Assembly: GCF_015476235.1 (NCBI RefSeq)
Contig: NZ_CP064338.1
Coordinates: 2,170,001 to 2,234,000, forward strand
From: Caldimonas thermodepolymerans
Lineage (GTDB): Bacteria > Pseudomonadota > Gammaproteobacteria > Burkholderiales > Burkholderiaceae_C
DNA: 64,000 bases
Direction: 5' to 3'
Positions 62,811 through 64,000 of the stretch are shown here, one piece after another (within the stretch, counting starts at the first letter, position 1; the number at the start of each line of letters is the position of its first letter). The notes below the pieces were generated by a model. That model made no database searches. It saw only the letters and a program-made list of their open reading frames with translations, and had not been told where the DNA came from. The position numbers were made by a program, and so were the translations under genes.

Positions 62811-63305
62811 ATGGCCGTTGAACTGCACACCACTCATGGCGTCATCAGGATCGAGCTGGACGCCGAAAAGGCGCCCAAGACCGTCGCCAACTTCCTGTCG
62901 TACGTCCGCAAGGGCCACTACGACAACACCATCTTCCACCGCGTCATCGACGGCTTCATGATCCAGGGCGGCGGCTTCGAGCCGGGCATGAACCAGAAGC
63001 CCACCGATGCGCCGATCGAGAACGAGGCCAACAACGGCCTGAAGAACGACCGCTACACCATCGCGATGGCGCGCACCCAGGTCCCGCACTCGGCCACGGC
63101 GCAGTTCTTCATCAACGTCGCCGACAACGACTTCCTGAACTTCCGCTCCGAAAGCCTGCAGGGCTGGGGCTACGCGGTGTTCGGCAAGGTGGTCGAAGGC
63201 ACCGAGGTGGTCGACAAGATCAAGGGCGTCAAGACCGGCCGCAAGGGTTTCCACGACGACGTGCCGCTGGAGGACGTCGTGATCACCAAGGCCGTCGAGG
63301 TCTGA
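62811..63305 (+). CDS. ppiB: Cytoplasmic peptidyl-prolyl cis-trans isomerase B
   Basis: A 164-residue cyclophilin without signal peptide: [39 protein letters not shown] and [17 protein letters not shown]. It is a paralogue of the preceding exported enzyme. Start at 62811 with GGAG 8 bp upstream; an ATG at 62805 overlaps the previous stop and is less likely. lpxH follows. Confidence 0.95.
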   Translation: MAVELHTTHGVIRIELDAEKAPKTVANFLSYVRKGHYDNTIFHRVIDGFMIQGGGFEPGMNQKPTDAPIENEANNGLKNDRYTIAMARTQVPHSATAQFFINVADNDFLNFRSESLQGWGYAVFGKVVEGTEVVDKIKGVKTGRKGFHDDVPLEDVVITKAVEV

Positions 63306-63358
63306 ATCCCGTCCCCCTGCACGCCGTGAGTTCCGGCGCCCTGCCCGCCACGCCCGAG

Positions 63359-64000
63359 ATGCACGAACTGCCCGCGCCTGCGGGCTGGCAGTGCATCGAC
63401 CTGATCTCCGACCTGCACCTGCAGGCGGGGATGCCGCGCACCTTCGAGGCCTGGCGGCACCACCTGCTGCACACGCCCGCCGATGCGGTGCTGATCCTGG
63501 GCGACCTGTTCGAGGTCTGGATCGGCGACGACGCGGCCGACGAAGGATTCGAGCACGAATGCGCCGAGGTGTTGCGCGCCGCGGCCGCGCGATGCTGGGT
63601 CGGTTTCATGGCCGGCAACCGCGACTTCCTGGTCGGCGGGCGGCTGCTCGACGGCTGCGGCGTGCACCTGCTGCCCGACCCGACGGTGCTGGCGTTCGCC
63701 GGGCGCCGCTACCTGCTGTCGCACGGCGACGCGCTGTGCCTGGACGACGAGGACTACCAGCGTTTTCGCGCCCAGGTGCGGCAACCGGCCTGGACCGCGC
63801 GCTTCCTCGCCCAGCCGCTGGCGGTGCGCCGCCAGGTCGCCACGCAGATGCGCGAGGCCAGCGAAGCCCGCAAGCGTACGCAGGGCCCGGAATCCTACGG
63901 CGACCTCCACGCCGAGGCCGCCCTCGCCTGGCTGCGCGCGGCCCGCGCCGACGCGTTCATCCACGGACACACCCACCGCCCGGCCGACCATGCACTGGCC
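63359..64000 (+). CDS. lpxH: UDP-2,3-diacylglucosamine pyrophosphatase, partial (C-terminus beyond window)
   Basis: Lipid A pathway enzyme that hydrolyses UDP-2,3-diacylglucosamine to lipid X and UMP. The frame is open to the window end; about 214 residues are seen of a usual 240-270. Metallophosphoesterase motifs are in order: DLISDLHLQ, GDLFEVWIGDD, GNRDF, SHGDALCLDD and GHTHRPAD. The start could be the GTG at 63326 in the same frame; neither has a strong ribosome binding site. Confidence 0.93.
   Translation, partial: MHELPAPAGWQCIDLISDLHLQAGMPRTFEAWRHHLLHTPADAVLILGDLFEVWIGDDAADEGFEHECAEVLRAAAARCWVGFMAGNRDFLVGGRLLDGCGVHLLPDPTVLAFAGRRYLLSHGDALCLDDEDYQRFRAQVRQPAWTARFLAQPLAVRRQVATQMREASEARKRTQGPESYGDLHAEAALAWLRAARADAFIHGHTHRPADHALA

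Noticed and set aside
1-64000. CRISPR arrays, insertion sequences, integrases, prophage genes or attachment sites
   Set aside because: None was seen; no transposase or integrase motifs, no regularly spaced repeats, and the single tRNA gene has no nearby direct repeat or integrase.

Overview
The window is about 70% G+C, gene-dense chromosomal DNA with long shadow frames. Gene content (pbpC next to a bacterial alpha-2-macroglobulin, hrpA, argA, H-NS- and HU-type nucleoid proteins, a HU with a histone-H1-like tail, two Bug-family receptors, ppiB-lpxH) points to a betaproteobacterium of the order Burkholderiales. The genus cannot be told from sequence reading alone. There are no insertion sequences, integrases, CRISPR arrays or rRNA genes; one tRNA-Ser(GCU) is present.

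Layout. 1-8.8 kb: pbpC (cut by the window edge) and its alpha-2-macroglobulin partner, a PfkB sugar kinase and an orphan modA. 8.8-14.4 kb: hrpA, divergent argA and an Fe(2+)-trafficking protein. 14.4-19.3 kb: a degenerate receiver protein, a Fur-box-controlled ferric-iron binding protein, an H-NS protein with a clear sigma-70 promoter, a DUF2946/PCu(A)C copper pair and an orphan TRAP receptor.

19.3-42.7 kb is the most interesting part. It is a tightly packed leftward array of about 26 genes with no internal gap longer than about 50 bp. Reading in the direction of transcription: ApbE flavin transferase, a tri-haem beta-propeller lipoprotein of the HzsA-related type, a small lipoprotein with a CX4CH site, two outer-membrane barrels ending in FFF, a TlpA thioredoxin, a DUF4266 lipoprotein with a GGGCGCN tail, a DUF3570 barrel, a periplasmic protein, three TPR envelope proteins, a small exported protein, ExbB, two ExbD-like proteins (one lacking the proton-carrying Asp), an AgmX/TonB-like transducer, and then, through a 4-bp ATGA overlap, the whole System I cytochrome c maturation set ccmABCDEF-dsbE-ccmH-ccmI. 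I infer a proton-motive-force-driven, envelope-spanning redox machine that carries its own haem-attachment factory. Its parts list recalls the Agl-Glt machinery of myxobacteria, but with redox proteins and without cytoplasmic motility regulators. Its function is unknown to me.

43.2-55.6 kb holds a HU gene and then a catabolic region: acyl-CoA ligase, thiolase, two LuxR-type regulators, two Bug receptors, a quinone oxidoreductase, an FMN reductase, a FAH-family hydrolase, a VOC protein, a NIPSNAP protein and an MhpA-like flavin hydroxylase. This looks like degradation of an aromatic acid by hydroxylation, ring cleavage, hydrolysis and CoA-dependent thiolysis. 55.9-64 kb is housekeeping: tRNA-Ser, lysC, tilS, accA, a 3-methyladenine DNA glycosylase and cysS on the minus strand, then ppiA-like, ppiB and lpxH (cut by the window end) on the plus strand.
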